From a virus, in IMG/VR virus record IMGVR_UViG_3300032053_000240, positions 1 through 36,566 of that record: 36,566 bases of DNA; one strand, given 5' to 3'. The stretch's first letter is position 1; each line of letters opens with the position of its first letter. The notes beneath the pieces are model-generated. The model was not told the origin of the DNA. It did not search any database and saw only the letters and a program-made list of their open reading frames with translations. Positions 5,746-13,967 of the stretch are shown here, piece by piece. A program made the translations under genes and the position numbers.

Positions 5746-7725
5746 CAAGGCGAAGCTTTGGCTTACTTCCGCCCCATGCCGATGAGCGAGGAGGCGCTGG
5801 AGATATTGTCCCCGAGGCGGAAACAGCACATGCTCGACTGGATGCAGGCGAATTACGTTCTGCCCGCGAAGTCCTCGCGGAAAAAGGGGCCGTGGAGTTT
5901 GGAGACGACGCCTTTCTGGAGGCCCGTGATCGAATGGCTGTGTGATTTAACGACGCGGGAAATTTGGGTCTATGCCTGCCGGCAGTCGGGCAAGTCAACG
6001 ATACTGGGCGGGTGGCTTGGCTACGTTATCGACGTGGTCCCCGGTCCCATGAAGATCATCCTTCCCGACGAGAAGGTCGCCAAGAAACGAATCAAGCGAT
6101 TCCGGCCCGCCTTCGAGAAATCGCCTCGCATCATGCACCACCTGGGTGGGGACATTCGTAACCTCCTGATCGGGGAGGTCACGGATATGGACAATATGCA
6201 GCTCGTCTTGGGCTGGCCGACCAGCCCCGTCACGCTCGAAGATGACGCGATCCAGTACCTGGCGGGCGATGAGGTCGCCCTGTGGACGGTGGAGATTGTG
6301 GACGGCGTCAGTACGATTGATACCTTGCGATACGGCACGCGGACTTATGAGGGTATCAGCAAGCGTTTTTTCATCACGCGCCCCGGCAACAAAGGCGACA
6401 TCGCGGACAAAAACTTCGAGGAATGCCAGAAGTGGGCCATCCACGTCGTCTGCCCCGAATGCGGGCAATATCACGAGGCCATGTTCGAGAACGTTCACAT
6501 CGATAAGGACAAAGACGATAAGTTTTTCGACCCTGCCTATTACCATTACCGGCCGGGAAAGGGCCGGCGGAAGGCCCGGTACGTCTGCCCGCATTGCAAG
6601 GCCGAATGGTCCGAGCTGGAGCGCAAGGCCGCCATCTCCGGCTGCCGGGCCTGCCCCCAGGGGTGCACCATCGGAAGGGATGGGGAGATCGTTGGCGAGT
6701 GGGAGGACGGCGACAAAAAAGCATTGTGTGTACCGGCCGTCCTGGTCGATCCATCGTTCACAACGGTCGATCAGTTGGCCGCCGAATTTGTCGCCGCCAT
6801 CAAACGCCGCGAGGCGGGTGACATCGGGCCCTACCGCAGTTTCTGGAATAACCAGAACGCCCGGGCGTTCGAGCGGCGTGAGCGCGAGACGGGCCTGACG
6901 CAATTGCAATCGCATATAGGTGGCTATTCGATGGCTAAGAGGCTCGTGCCCCGCCGCGTCCAGATGATCTGTCACGGCATCGACGTTCAAACCGATTGCA
7001 TCTGGGCCGTGACAAAGGGTTATGGCTTCCGAAACGAGCAATGGCTCTTATGGGCCGGGCGGCTGGAGACGGGTCACACGGGCCGGCCGGAGAATTGGGA
7101 CCTGGTCGAATCGTTCGTCCGCAGCGAATGGGTCTCGGCGGAAGATGAAACGGTCCGGTACTACGCCAGCCGGGCCGCCGTCGATTGCCGATACCAGGTG
7201 GCCGAGCGTGATGAGGAATCGAGCGTGGTCTATGATTTCTGCCTGCGGTTCCCCGAGGGGGCCGTGGTGCCGGTCATGGGTTACGGCCGGGACCGGATGC
7301 ACAACAGTTACTACAAGGCCCGGCCCGTCGCCGGCAAGGCCATGCGGCGATTCGATCTCTGCGTCGATACGGGCAAGGACCGGTTGTGGCAATGCCTGTA
7401 CGACAAGGAGAAACCCCCGGGCCCCGGGTTCCTGCATCTGCCGAACGATCTGCCGGCCGATCTCGCCAGGCAGTTGGCCAGCGAGGCCCAACTTGTCAAG
7501 CGGACCCGCAGCGGCCGCGAGATCGTCACGTGGGTGCTCAAACCCGGATTCCGCGAAAACCATATCTGGGATGCGAGTGTCTATTGCGATCTCGCCGCCG
7601 AGTTGGCCGGCGTATTTCACCTTCAGGACGTGGACTATGTGAAGACCGTCTCCGGGCGGATGAAGAAACATAAGGATGGTTCTAAACAGGAAAGCAGTTA
7701 CTGGGACGGAACGCCGAGCCTGTAG
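5653..7725 (+). CDS. terminase large subunit (GpA-type)
   Basis: This is the ATPase/nuclease motor that pumps DNA into the prohead through the portal. The frame has 690 codons. The family core begins at about residue 41 (MPMSEEALEILSP), so ATG 5776 or 5782 is a likelier start than GTG 5653, which lies in repeats. The Walker A-like loop is CRQSGKST (109-116) and the Walker B/DE pair is QYLAGDE (201-207). A zinc-finger insertion with two CxxC pairs (CPECGQY, CPHCKAEW) follows at about 265-330, typical of lambda GpA relatives. The C-terminal half has the nuclease-type core, including HGIDVQTD (about 440-447) with its acidic residues. The family's usual length is about 600-700 aa. The next gene is separated by a short AT-rich repeat. 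Confidence 0.93.
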   Translation: MAKIRVDSWSSKIENHKSETCGERSRTIVNRQGEALAYFRPMPMSEEALEILSPRRKQHMLDWMQANYVLPAKSSRKKGPWSLETTPFWRPVIEWLCDLTTREIWVYACRQSGKSTILGGWLGYVIDVVPGPMKIILPDEKVAKKRIKRFRPAFEKSPRIMHHLGGDIRNLLIGEVTDMDNMQLVLGWPTSPVTLEDDAIQYLAGDEVALWTVEIVDGVSTIDTLRYGTRTYEGISKRFFITRPGNKGDIADKNFEECQKWAIHVVCPECGQYHEAMFENVHIDKDKDDKFFDPAYYHYRPGKGRRKARYVCPHCKAEWSELERKAAISGCRACPQGCTIGRDGEIVGEWEDGDKKALCVPAVLVDPSFTTVDQLAAEFVAAIKRREAGDIGPYRSFWNNQNARAFERRERETGLTQLQSHIGGYSMAKRLVPRRVQMICHGIDVQTDCIWAVTKGYGFRNEQWLLWAGRLETGHTGRPENWDLVESFVRSEWVSAEDETVRYYASRAAVDCRYQVAERDEESSVVYDFCLRFPEGAVVPVMGYGRDRMHNSYYKARPVAGKAMRRFDLCVDTGKDRLWQCLYDKEKPPGPGFLHLPNDLPADLARQLASEAQLVKRTRSGREIVTWVLKPGFRENHIWDASVYCDLAAELAGVFHLQDVDYVKTVSGRMKKHKDGSKQESSYWDGTPSL

Positions 7726-7768
7726 GATTTACTATTTACTATTTACAATTTATTATTTTCGATTGAAG
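7726..7768 (+). repeat. dispersed AT-rich repeat
   Basis: TTTACTATTTACTATTTAC followed by TTCGATT occupies the whole gap between terL and the next gene. It belongs to the same family as 3832-3863, 13890-13920 and 33040-33072. Confidence 0.7.
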
Positions 7769-7769
7769 A

Positions 7770-8006
7770 ATGAGCGGTTTTTTTGATGATCTGCCGGATT
7801 TAGGGTTGCCGGATCAACCGATGAGACGACGGCGGCTTCCCCCTGGGAACGAAGACGGCGTCCCAGTCATCTATTACGTCAAAGTTCGTTGCCCAAATCC
7901 CGATTGCCGTTCCGAAGATTGCCCGGTCTATTCGAGCGAGGTACCGATCCGGTACCATAAATGCCGTGCGTGCGGGCTGAATTTTAAGAGCATCGAGCAA
8001 AAATAA
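7770..8006 (+). CDS. small zinc-ribbon protein (78 aa)
   Basis: The C-terminal half binds a metal by pattern: CPNPDC (about residues 41-46), then C51, then H64-K-C-R-A-C (about 64-69), giving two cysteine knuckles as in rubredoxin-type zinc ribbons. The N-terminus is acidic and then Arg-rich. No good Shine-Dalgarno is visible; the start follows an AT-rich repeat. Small zinc-ribbon proteins are often found between the large terminase and portal genes of phages; their role is not established. A regulatory or head-completion accessory role is possible. Confidence 0.65.
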   Translation: MSGFFDDLPDLGLPDQPMRRRRLPPGNEDGVPVIYYVKVRCPNPDCRSEDCPVYSSEVPIRYHKCRACGLNFKSIEQK

Positions 8007-8015
8007 ATCTTCAAC

Positions 8016-8038
8016 TCGTTACCAATCCCTGGTAACGA
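8016..8038 (+). other. 9-bp stem hairpin between genes
   Basis: TCGTTACCA (8016-8024) pairs exactly with TGGTAACGA (8030-8038) around a 5-base loop. No T run follows, so it is not a standard terminator. It lies in the 66-bp gap before the gpW-like gene and could be an RNA-processing or stability element. Confidence 0.5.
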
Positions 8039-8072
8039 CCCCATTTCAAACATTCCCCGCCCTGCCGATACT

Positions 8073-8324
8073 GTGCCTATACAGTATACCAGATATGGTG
8101 TATGGTTTGATTACGGAGCACAAGATGTGGCCACATTAGCGGAACAATTGACGAGTGTTCAGGCGGCGATTGCGGCGGTCGAAGCAGGGGCCCAGAGCTA
8201 CGTCAATGACGAAGGGGCGACGATCACGTATCCGTCCCTCGACGTTCTCTACAAGCGGGAGGAGCGTCTGCTCGGCCGGACCGAGCGGGGAAATAGCGGA
8301 TATATCAAGGTGGCGGAATTTTAA
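8073..8324 (+). CDS. gpW-like head-tail joining protein
   Basis: The product is 83 aa. The core ATLAEQLTSVQAAIAAVEAG, then SYVNDEGATITYPSLDVLYKREERL, follows the gpW pattern: a helix of alternating small residues, a short beta pair around the 'ATITYPS' turn, then a second helix. In lambda gpW sits beneath the portal and stabilises packaged DNA before tail joining. The start is GTG 8073; no strong ribosome site is visible and no other start lies in frame. Its position between terL and portal is the canonical one. The stop overlaps the portal start (TAATG). Confidence 0.75.
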   Translation: MPIQYTRYGVWFDYGAQDVATLAEQLTSVQAAIAAVEAGAQSYVNDEGATITYPSLDVLYKREERLLGRTERGNSGYIKVAEF

Positions 8325-9823
8325 TGAGCGGCGGTGAGCGCAATTCGTTCTGGGATCGGATGTCTAGGTCGATGGATGGACCGGTTAGTGTTCTTTCGCC
8401 GCGCTTGGCGAGGGCCCGGCAGGCCCATCGTTTTGCCTACGAGGTGCTCGATCGGAGCCGGTTGCGGAAGAAACGGATCTATGGTCCGAGAGCCGGCGAC
8501 CGGGACCTCAGCGAGAGTACGTTGGATGAGTTGCGCCAGATCGCCCGGGATCTCTCCAATAATAACCCCTTAGTCAAGGGATTGTTTCGCAAATTAGCCA
8601 CAAACATTGTCGGGACCTCCACGCGGATCCAGTCCCGTACCGAGGACAAAGGCTGGAATGAAGCGGCCGAGCAGGCGGTCAAGACCGAGATGGTAGAGCA
8701 GCCTTGCGACGTCACGGGCCGGTTCAATTTTCACGCCTATATTCACAAATGCGATTACCGGTTTATGCAGGATGGGGACATCTTCACCCTGCTGACCGAT
8801 GAGGGTCCCCAGGCGTTCCAGGGTGAATGCTGTGGAACACCCTATGGCTCGAAAATCGAGATCGATCCGCAATTTTACGACGTGGTCAACGGTGTCGCCT
8901 TCAGTAAGCAGACCGGCCGCGTACTCGGCTATTATCTCGGCAAACCCAACAAGTGGGGCTACGTCCAGCCGACCGGTTATCAGAAATATCCCGCCGAGAT
9001 CGTTCATCACATGTTTGATCCGGAGCGGTTTGATTGTTCGCGCGGCGAGCCGATGCTGACCAGCGCCGTCGTTTATATCGATCTGCTCTTCGGTTACGTG
9101 GACGCCGAGGTCGTGGCGGCCAAAGTCAACGCCTGTTTTCCCCTCAAAGTGAAAACGTACACGGGTGCAGGGTTGACCGGTTCGCTGGGCGGCATGAAAA
9201 CAACGGAAGGTGACAATAAAGAAGATGGTTATGGCCGAAGGATGGTTCGCATGGAGCCGGGTCAGATATGGGAAGGGGACAGTGCCGGGGGTGAAGAGCT
9301 CGACGTTCTCGGCGCCGCCCGGCCGGCCCAGGCCTTCGATCCCTTCGTCATGCGGATGCTCATGTTCATCGGTTCGCCGCTGTGCCTGCCGTTGATGCTG
9401 ACGACGGGGGACTTCAGTAACGCGACGTTTATGAACGGCCGGTTCGCCTATAACGAGGCCCGGGCCTTTTGGCGCGATCAGCAGGAGCTCGTGGTCCGGC
9501 CCCTGGTCCGGCGACTGTGGCTCTGGAAGATCCGCCAGCTCATCGACCGCAAAGTATTGACGGAGCGCAAGGACTGGACCGCCCACCAGGTCTATTTGAA
9601 ACGATGGCCCTACGTGGATCCCTACCGCGAGGCCCAGGCCGACAAGATTGAGCTGCTCGACAACTTGACGACCACTCGCACGGACATCGCCGCCCGCCAG
9701 GGTCGAGACTGGTCAGAAGAAATCCTGGCCCAGAGGATCAAGGAAGAAAAAGAGATTGCCGAAAGCGGTGTAGTCCTGACTCCTCAGAAACAAGCACCGC
9801 AATCCAACGGGGAGGGAAAATAA
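8324..9823 (+). CDS. portal protein (lambda family)
   Basis: The 499-aa product forms the dodecameric ring at the packaging vertex. The region RDLSNNNPLVKGLFRKLATNIVGT, split here as RDLSNNNPLVKG and LATNIVGT (about residues 69-90), matches the lambda portal family, as do RFNFHAYIHKCDYRFMQDGD (about 126-145) and YVDAEVVAAKVNACF (about 252-266). The length is typical (450-550). The start at 8324 overlaps the gpW stop, and the stop overlaps the protease start at 9823 (TAATG), so three head genes are tightly coupled. The C-terminal 40 residues are charged and probably flexible. Confidence 0.92.
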   Translation: MSGGERNSFWDRMSRSMDGPVSVLSPRLARARQAHRFAYEVLDRSRLRKKRIYGPRAGDRDLSESTLDELRQIARDLSNNNPLVKGLFRKLATNIVGTSTRIQSRTEDKGWNEAAEQAVKTEMVEQPCDVTGRFNFHAYIHKCDYRFMQDGDIFTLLTDEGPQAFQGECCGTPYGSKIEIDPQFYDVVNGVAFSKQTGRVLGYYLGKPNKWGYVQPTGYQKYPAEIVHHMFDPERFDCSRGEPMLTSAVVYIDLLFGYVDAEVVAAKVNACFPLKVKTYTGAGLTGSLGGMKTTEGDNKEDGYGRRMVRMEPGQIWEGDSAGGEELDVLGAARPAQAFDPFVMRMLMFIGSPLCLPLMLTTGDFSNATFMNGRFAYNEARAFWRDQQELVVRPLVRRLWLWKIRQLIDRKVLTERKDWTAHQVYLKRWPYVDPYREAQADKIELLDNLTTTRTDIAARQGRDWSEEILAQRIKEEKEIAESGVVLTPQKQAPQSNGEGK

Positions 9824-11127
9824 TGCCTTATCCCAATGAGCACGCCGCCCGTTTGAGAAACCCGGATGATTTTGACCCGAAGAGTTTCCGCCGGACCGAC
9901 GGAGGAACGATTTACGGCAAGATCAAAGTGCCCAAGACAGTGGCGATCATCTGGGGCAAGCTCAAAGGCAAAGCCAAACCAAGTGATAACCCGATCCCTC
10001 AGGCATTAAGATTCGCCAAAGAAAGTTGGACCTCAGAGAAGGCCAGGAAGTGGCTCAAGGATAACGGGGTCAAGTATATCTCCTTCGAACCGGCCAGCAG
10101 CAACAGTCGCCAGGCGGCAGGGGATCCCTTCGTCTTCACGATGCCCGGTTTGGTGGAGTTCGCCGAGACATTACCCGACAAGCCGAAGAACAAAGTAAAA
10201 CTGACACTCTATGACGGCTCGGTTGTAAATCACTGGTATTGGGGCAATCTGGCGTTCGATCAGAAAACGATGCGAATGGCCAAGAAACGAAACCCGATAC
10301 TCTTTCAGCATGATGTCGAGCAGCGAATCGCCGTCAGTGACGTGGCCACCTTTGAACCGAAATTCGTCATGGAAGGTGATTTTCTAAAAAGTTCCTCACT
10401 CGCCCAGGGCGTCAAGGCGGAAATGGATGAAGGATTTCCTTTTGAAGCGAGTCTGCGTTTCGATCCGGTTAAAAGCATCATCGAACATATCAAGGAAGAT
10501 GAGACGGCGGAGATTAATGGCCATAAGTTGAAAGGACCCGGTACGATCATACGTAACGCCCTAATATTGGAAGGCAGTATCTGTGTCTTTGGGGCGTTGA
10601 AGAATACTCAGTCCCAGGCATTTGGAACCATTTTACAAAAGGAGAATATCATGCCCGAAGAAATCACGAACATGACCTTGGCGGAGTTAACGGTGGAGAA
10701 TTTTCCGACCGTCCTGCCCGAGATCTACAACCAGGTCCTGATCAAAGGCAAGGCCGAAGGTGAGCAGGCCGGCAAGCAGCGGTTCGCCGAGCTGCAGAAG
10801 GTTTGCGGCGACGATGCGGCGTTGATCGTCCAATGCCTCGCCGAAGGCAAGACCGCCGCCGATGCATCCTCGTTGAGGATGATCAAACTGCAGGCGGAGA
10901 CGAAACGCCTCGCCGAAGAGAACGCGGCGCTCAAGGCGAAACGAATCGATCCCGCCGTGTCCGAGTTCAGCGACCAGGCCCCGGCCCCGGGAACATCCGG
11001 AAAGTTCGATGAGGCCAAGGCGACCGATGCGCAGCTCAAGGAGCACTTCGCCGCGACGCAGGACCTGCAGGACCGGTTCAGTTCCGCCGGAGCCTACGTG
11101 GCCTACGTCCGCCATCCGGCGAAATAG
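9823..11127 (+). CDS. prohead maturation protease fused to scaffold
   Basis: The product is 434 aa. Residues 1-90 form a basic domain with conserved blocks (PNEHAARLR, VAIIWGKLKG, PQALRF, KKWL-like ARKWLKD) known in phage head-protein precursors. Residues about 100-265 look like a herpesvirus/HK97-type serine protease: His163 in NPILFQHD and Ser210 in GFPFEASLRF are the likely catalytic pair. Residues about 277-434 are the helical scaffold, with a long coiled stretch (LRMIKLQAETKRLAEENAAL, about 345-364). An internal start at 10651 would release the scaffold alone, as in lambda C/Nu3 and Mu I/Z. Family assignment is from motifs; which protease clan is less certain. Confidence 0.8.
   Translation: MPYPNEHAARLRNPDDFDPKSFRRTDGGTIYGKIKVPKTVAIIWGKLKGKAKPSDNPIPQALRFAKESWTSEKARKWLKDNGVKYISFEPASSNSRQAAGDPFVFTMPGLVEFAETLPDKPKNKVKLTLYDGSVVNHWYWGNLAFDQKTMRMAKKRNPILFQHDVEQRIAVSDVATFEPKFVMEGDFLKSSSLAQGVKAEMDEGFPFEASLRFDPVKSIIEHIKEDETAEINGHKLKGPGTIIRNALILEGSICVFGALKNTQSQAFGTILQKENIMPEEITNMTLAELTVENFPTVLPEIYNQVLIKGKAEGEQAGKQRFAELQKVCGDDAALIVQCLAEGKTAADASSLRMIKLQAETKRLAEENAALKAKRIDPAVSEFSDQAPAPGTSGKFDEAKATDAQLKEHFAATQDLQDRFSSAGAYVAYVRHPAK
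10637..10644 (+). promoter_or_regulatory. internal ribosome binding site for nested scaffold
   Basis: AAAAGGAG lies six bases upstream of an in-frame ATG (10651) in the middle of the protease gene. It is one of the strongest Shine-Dalgarno matches in the window and has no other purpose in a coding region. Confidence 0.75.
10651..11127 (+). CDS. nested scaffold protein (in-frame, internal start)
   Basis: This is the 158-aa C-terminal part of the protease gene made separately from ATG 10651. The sequence is acidic and helical (MPEEITNMTLAELTVENF, then a coiled coil around LAEENAALKAK), with a flexible Pro/Gly linker and a C-terminal basic end (YVAYVRHPAK) that could contact the capsid protein. 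Scaffolds assemble the shell as an internal core and are then degraded by the protease. The evidence is the strong internal ribosome site and the precedent of lambda Nu3 and Mu gpZ; no separate scaffold gene exists elsewhere in the head module. Confidence 0.7.
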   Translation: MPEEITNMTLAELTVENFPTVLPEIYNQVLIKGKAEGEQAGKQRFAELQKVCGDDAALIVQCLAEGKTAADASSLRMIKLQAETKRLAEENAALKAKRIDPAVSEFSDQAPAPGTSGKFDEAKATDAQLKEHFAATQDLQDRFSSAGAYVAYVRHPAK

Positions 11128-11130
11128 TAA

Positions 11131-11205
11131 CGATGAGTTAATAATTCGTAGTTCGTAGCCAAATAACGAACCATGAAATCTGAACTGTGAACATTTTTGA
11201 TTAAG
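11131..11205 (+). repeat. dispersed repeat (TTCGTAG / GAACCATGAA type)
   Basis: ATTCGTAGTTCGTAG, then CGAACCATGAA and CTGAACTGTGAAC fill the gap before the decoration gene. Related units are at 15198-15225 and 16947-16985. The SD AAGGAGAT (11203-11210) follows. Confidence 0.6.
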
Positions 11206-11215
11206 GAGATCAATC

Positions 11216-12403
11216 ATGGCATTAACAGCCAATACGCCGCTGACCTTTATCAGGGGCGAACAAAGCGAATATCCGCAGGCCGCGGCGGTCGTCTATGAGG
11301 GGGCGATTCTCGGTGACAATGGCTCAGGGTACGCCCGATGCCTGGTCGCCGGCGATCCCTTTGTCGGTCACTCGATGGAATATTACGACAACTCGGCCGG
11401 CTCGGCGGGCGACAACAAAATCAAGCGGATGCGAGGACGGTACCGGCTCGAAGTAACGATCACCAGCGTCGCGATCACGGACGTGGGCAAGGCCGTTTAT
11501 GCGTCGGCGGATGATACGCTGACCCTGACTGCGGGGGCCAATAGCCGCGTGGGCGTCGTGGAGCGATACGTCACGACGAATACGGCCATCGTGGATTTCC
11601 AGACGCACGAGCAGTCGGACGCCAACATTGATACGTCGGTGAGTTTCATCTGGGTCAGCCCTGACGGCAACGATACCAGCGGCAACGGTTCCTTCTCGAA
11701 ACCATTCGCTACAATCACTAAGGCATTGACCCTGGTCACTAGCGCCCGCAAGACGATCATGGCGATGCCGGGCACCTACACGGAAGCATTGTCGCTGACC
11801 TGGCCATCGATCACCGGCGTCAGCATTAACGGTGTGCTCGGACACGGCGACGGCGTCACGATTAAGGGAACCACGGGGCAGACCGATGTGATCTCGATTA
11901 ATCCGACCGTTCAGACGGCGACCTTCGAGGCGACGATCAGCAATGTGACGGTCGATGCCCCGACGGGAGTTAAGGGCATTACCTTCAACAATACGAGCGT
12001 CGCGCAAAAGATCAATCTATATCTCAAAAACGTGCCCATTGAGATGCAGACGGAGACCGACAAGGCCCTCGACATCGTACACACCGATGCGGCCAATGCC
12101 ATGCGTGTCTATGCGACCGGCCAGAAGAATATCGTCGAGGGGTTGCTCTACATCGAGCCGAAGAACACGGGCGACCGGTTCGACTTCACAAATTATCAGT
12201 TCGACGGTGGGATGCAGTTCGGCACAACCACCATCGCGTCCGTATCGACCTTCAAGGATTGTATCCTGAAGGATGCCGGCGGGTCCGGTGGCCAGGATAC
12301 GCAAATCCTCGTTTCGATGGGCTGCTACAGTCTGACCGGAACAACGTATGCGGCGGCGGCGCTCAATGACTTCGCCGCCAATGCAGCGGAAGTGATTCTA
12401 TAA
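11216..12403 (+). CDS. capsid decoration-type protein fused to a beta-helix domain
   Basis: The product is 395 aa with SD AAGGAG six bases upstream. Residues 1-140 resemble the DUF2190 family of small phage head-decoration proteins (about 110 aa; RYRLEVTITSVAITDVGKAVYAS and a SRVGVVERY block). Residues about 142-340 form a parallel beta-helix of the DUF1565/pectate-lyase-like kind, starting with WVSPDGNDTSGNGSFSKPFA and AMPGTYTEA, a classic entry motif. The fusion would place a large beta-helical knob on the capsid surface; I infer a role in glycan or host-surface binding. It lies just upstream of the capsid gene, separated from it by a terminator-like hairpin. Confidence 0.75.
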   Translation: MALTANTPLTFIRGEQSEYPQAAAVVYEGAILGDNGSGYARCLVAGDPFVGHSMEYYDNSAGSAGDNKIKRMRGRYRLEVTITSVAITDVGKAVYASADDTLTLTAGANSRVGVVERYVTTNTAIVDFQTHEQSDANIDTSVSFIWVSPDGNDTSGNGSFSKPFATITKALTLVTSARKTIMAMPGTYTEALSLTWPSITGVSINGVLGHGDGVTIKGTTGQTDVISINPTVQTATFEATISNVTVDAPTGVKGITFNNTSVAQKINLYLKNVPIEMQTETDKALDIVHTDAANAMRVYATGQKNIVEGLLYIEPKNTGDRFDFTNYQFDGGMQFGTTTIASVSTFKDCILKDAGGSGGQDTQILVSMGCYSLTGTTYAAAALNDFAANAAEVIL

Positions 12404-12463
12404 ACAAGTAAATACGCGGGTTCATCCGAGGGCCGGCCAGCCTGAGAATGACGCAAGGCAGAT

Positions 12464-12503
12464 AAAAAGGTCGTGTGGGACCACACTCTCACACGGCCTT
12501 TTT
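12464..12503 (+). terminator. Rho-independent terminator (bidirectional form)
   Basis: The left arm AAAAAGGTCGTGTG (12464-12477) pairs with CACACGGCCTTTTT (12490-12503) over 14 positions with one G-U pair and a 12-base loop. The right end is a T run and the left end an A run. It stands between the decoration gene and the major capsid gene. Confidence 0.85.
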
Positions 12504-12560
12504 GTTTGCGCCCATATCGCCACGGGGCGATGAAAAACTTTTTGTTAAGGAGAATTCAAA

Positions 12561-13520
12561 ATGAGATACATCACAGCAGCAGGCGTTCGCGGCCAGTTCT
12601 TTCTGAGGATCGCCCAGGCCATGGCGGACTGGATCGATCTCTTGTCGATTCCTTTCGATTCGAACAATGCCATTGAGACCTACGCATGGCTTGGCACGCC
12701 GCCCGGGCTCTCGGAAGTCAAAGGCGAGAAGCGGGGCGAAGAGGCGGCCGAATACTTCTACCAGCTCCGCAACAAAGTATTTCAGGGTGGCCTGAATATC
12801 AAGCGGGAGGACATCGAACGGGACAAGACCGGCCAGGTCATGGCCCAGGTCGATGAGTTCGGCACGCGGTGCGTGAATCATTGGGCGGAACTGATGAGCA
12901 CGCTGGCATTGGCCGGCACCGGCGCCACGCTCGGCAAGTGCTACGACGGCGCTAATTTCTTTTCCGCCGCCCACGGGGAGCGTAAGAGCGGGACGCAGAA
13001 AAACCTCCTCGCCTATGGGGACATTCCCGCGTTGAGCGTGGTGGCGGCCGCCACGCCAACGGCCACCGAATCAGTCAAGGCGATCCTGGGCGTCATCACG
13101 CACATGCTCGCCATCCTGGATGACCAGGCCAAACCGATGAATGAAGACGCGAAGAATTTTCTCGTCATGACGAGCCCCTCGCTCTGGATGTACCTGGTCC
13201 CGGCCATCGTCAATATGACGATCAATCAGGGAGACACCAATACGATCCAGTCGCTGAAACAGGATGGCTTCAACGTTCGCGTCGTGGCCAATCCCCGGCT
13301 GACCTATACGGTTGATTTCGACGTGTATCGAACCGATGCGCCGCTGAAGCCGTTCATCCGTCAGGAAGAAATCCCCCTGGCGGACAACGTGGACGTGTTC
13401 GGTCCCGAAAGCGAGCACTATCGCCTGAACGATCAGATGCTCGTCAAGGCCTATACGAGAAGGGCGGCCGGTTTCGGCCGGTGGCAGTATGCGGCTCATG
13501 CAACGTTGCATACGACGTAA
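12561..13520 (+). CDS. major capsid protein (Mu gpT type)
   Basis: The 319-aa product matches the Mu-like major head subunit family: YAWLGTPPGLSEVKGEKRGE (about residues 34-53), NKVFQGGLNIKREDIERD (about 71-88), and the DGANFFSAAHGE block (about 130-141) characteristic of gpT. Mu gpT is slightly shorter (about 305 aa). The start has SD AAGGAG (12547-12552). As in Mu, the gene follows a protease/scaffold gene, but here the portal and terminase are of the lambda kind, so the head is a mosaic. A strong terminator lies 58 bp upstream with no obvious promoter after it. Confidence 0.9.
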   Translation: MRYITAAGVRGQFFLRIAQAMADWIDLLSIPFDSNNAIETYAWLGTPPGLSEVKGEKRGEEAAEYFYQLRNKVFQGGLNIKREDIERDKTGQVMAQVDEFGTRCVNHWAELMSTLALAGTGATLGKCYDGANFFSAAHGERKSGTQKNLLAYGDIPALSVVAAATPTATESVKAILGVITHMLAILDDQAKPMNEDAKNFLVMTSPSLWMYLVPAIVNMTINQGDTNTIQSLKQDGFNVRVVANPRLTYTVDFDVYRTDAPLKPFIRQEEIPLADNVDVFGPESEHYRLNDQMLVKAYTRRAAGFGRWQYAAHATLHTT

Positions 13521-13536
13521 AAAGCAGTGAGCGGTA

Positions 13537-13881
13537 ATGGCGACGGCCTTTGAAACTAAATGGATGGCGGCGGGCCGGGCGGCGTTTTTGACGGTGTTCG
13601 GCCAGCCGGTGACGTTTCAGCCCGGCACGCTGGATCGGGCGATCACGGCGATTATCAAGTACGTCACCGATGACGCCACGGTCGATCCGGTTTTGCGCCA
13701 TCGCAGCCCGCTGGTCCATATCAAGGTCGCCAACGATGCGACGCTCGGCATCGCCGCCTCGGAGTTCGCGGATAATCAGACGGTCAGCGTTCCACCGCGG
13801 TCCGGGGCGACCGCTCGCGTGATGCAGCTCGCTCGAATCGTCAAAGCCGACGGGATTTGGGTAACTTACGAATGTCATTGA
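13537..13881 (+). CDS. probable head-tail joining protein (FII-like)
   Basis: The product is 114 aa. Its position right after the capsid gene and its beta-rich second half (VHIKVANDATLGIAASEF, then ARVMQLARIVKADGIWVTYE) fit small neck proteins such as lambda FII, which link the filled head to the tail. The start is ATG 13537 with only a weak ribosome site. The identification rests mainly on size, order and strand pattern; I do not see a diagnostic motif. It could also be another connector or stopper protein. Confidence 0.55.
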   Translation: MATAFETKWMAAGRAAFLTVFGQPVTFQPGTLDRAITAIIKYVTDDATVDPVLRHRSPLVHIKVANDATLGIAASEFADNQTVSVPPRSGATARVMQLARIVKADGIWVTYECH

Positions 13882-13882
13882 G

Positions 13883-13967
13883 AAAAAGATTTACGATTTA
13901 TGATTTTCGATTTTCGATTTATCTCTGTGTGCTCTGTGTCCTCTGTGGCTGAAAAACTCTGTGGCTT
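13883..13967 (+). repeat. dispersed repeats forming the leader of the Z-like gene
   Basis: TTTATGATTTTCGATTTTCG is followed by the reverse CCACAGAG type (CTCTGTGTGCTCTGTGTCC, then CTCTGTGGCTGAAAA) directly before the ATG at 13968. No Shine-Dalgarno is present. Confidence 0.75.

Noticed and set aside
5995-7041. 348-aa minus-strand frame opposite the large terminase
   Set aside because: The + strand carries clear GpA motifs; the antisense frame has no family features.
8594-9586. 330-aa minus-strand frame opposite the portal gene
   Set aside because: Antisense shadow of the portal gene; composition-driven.
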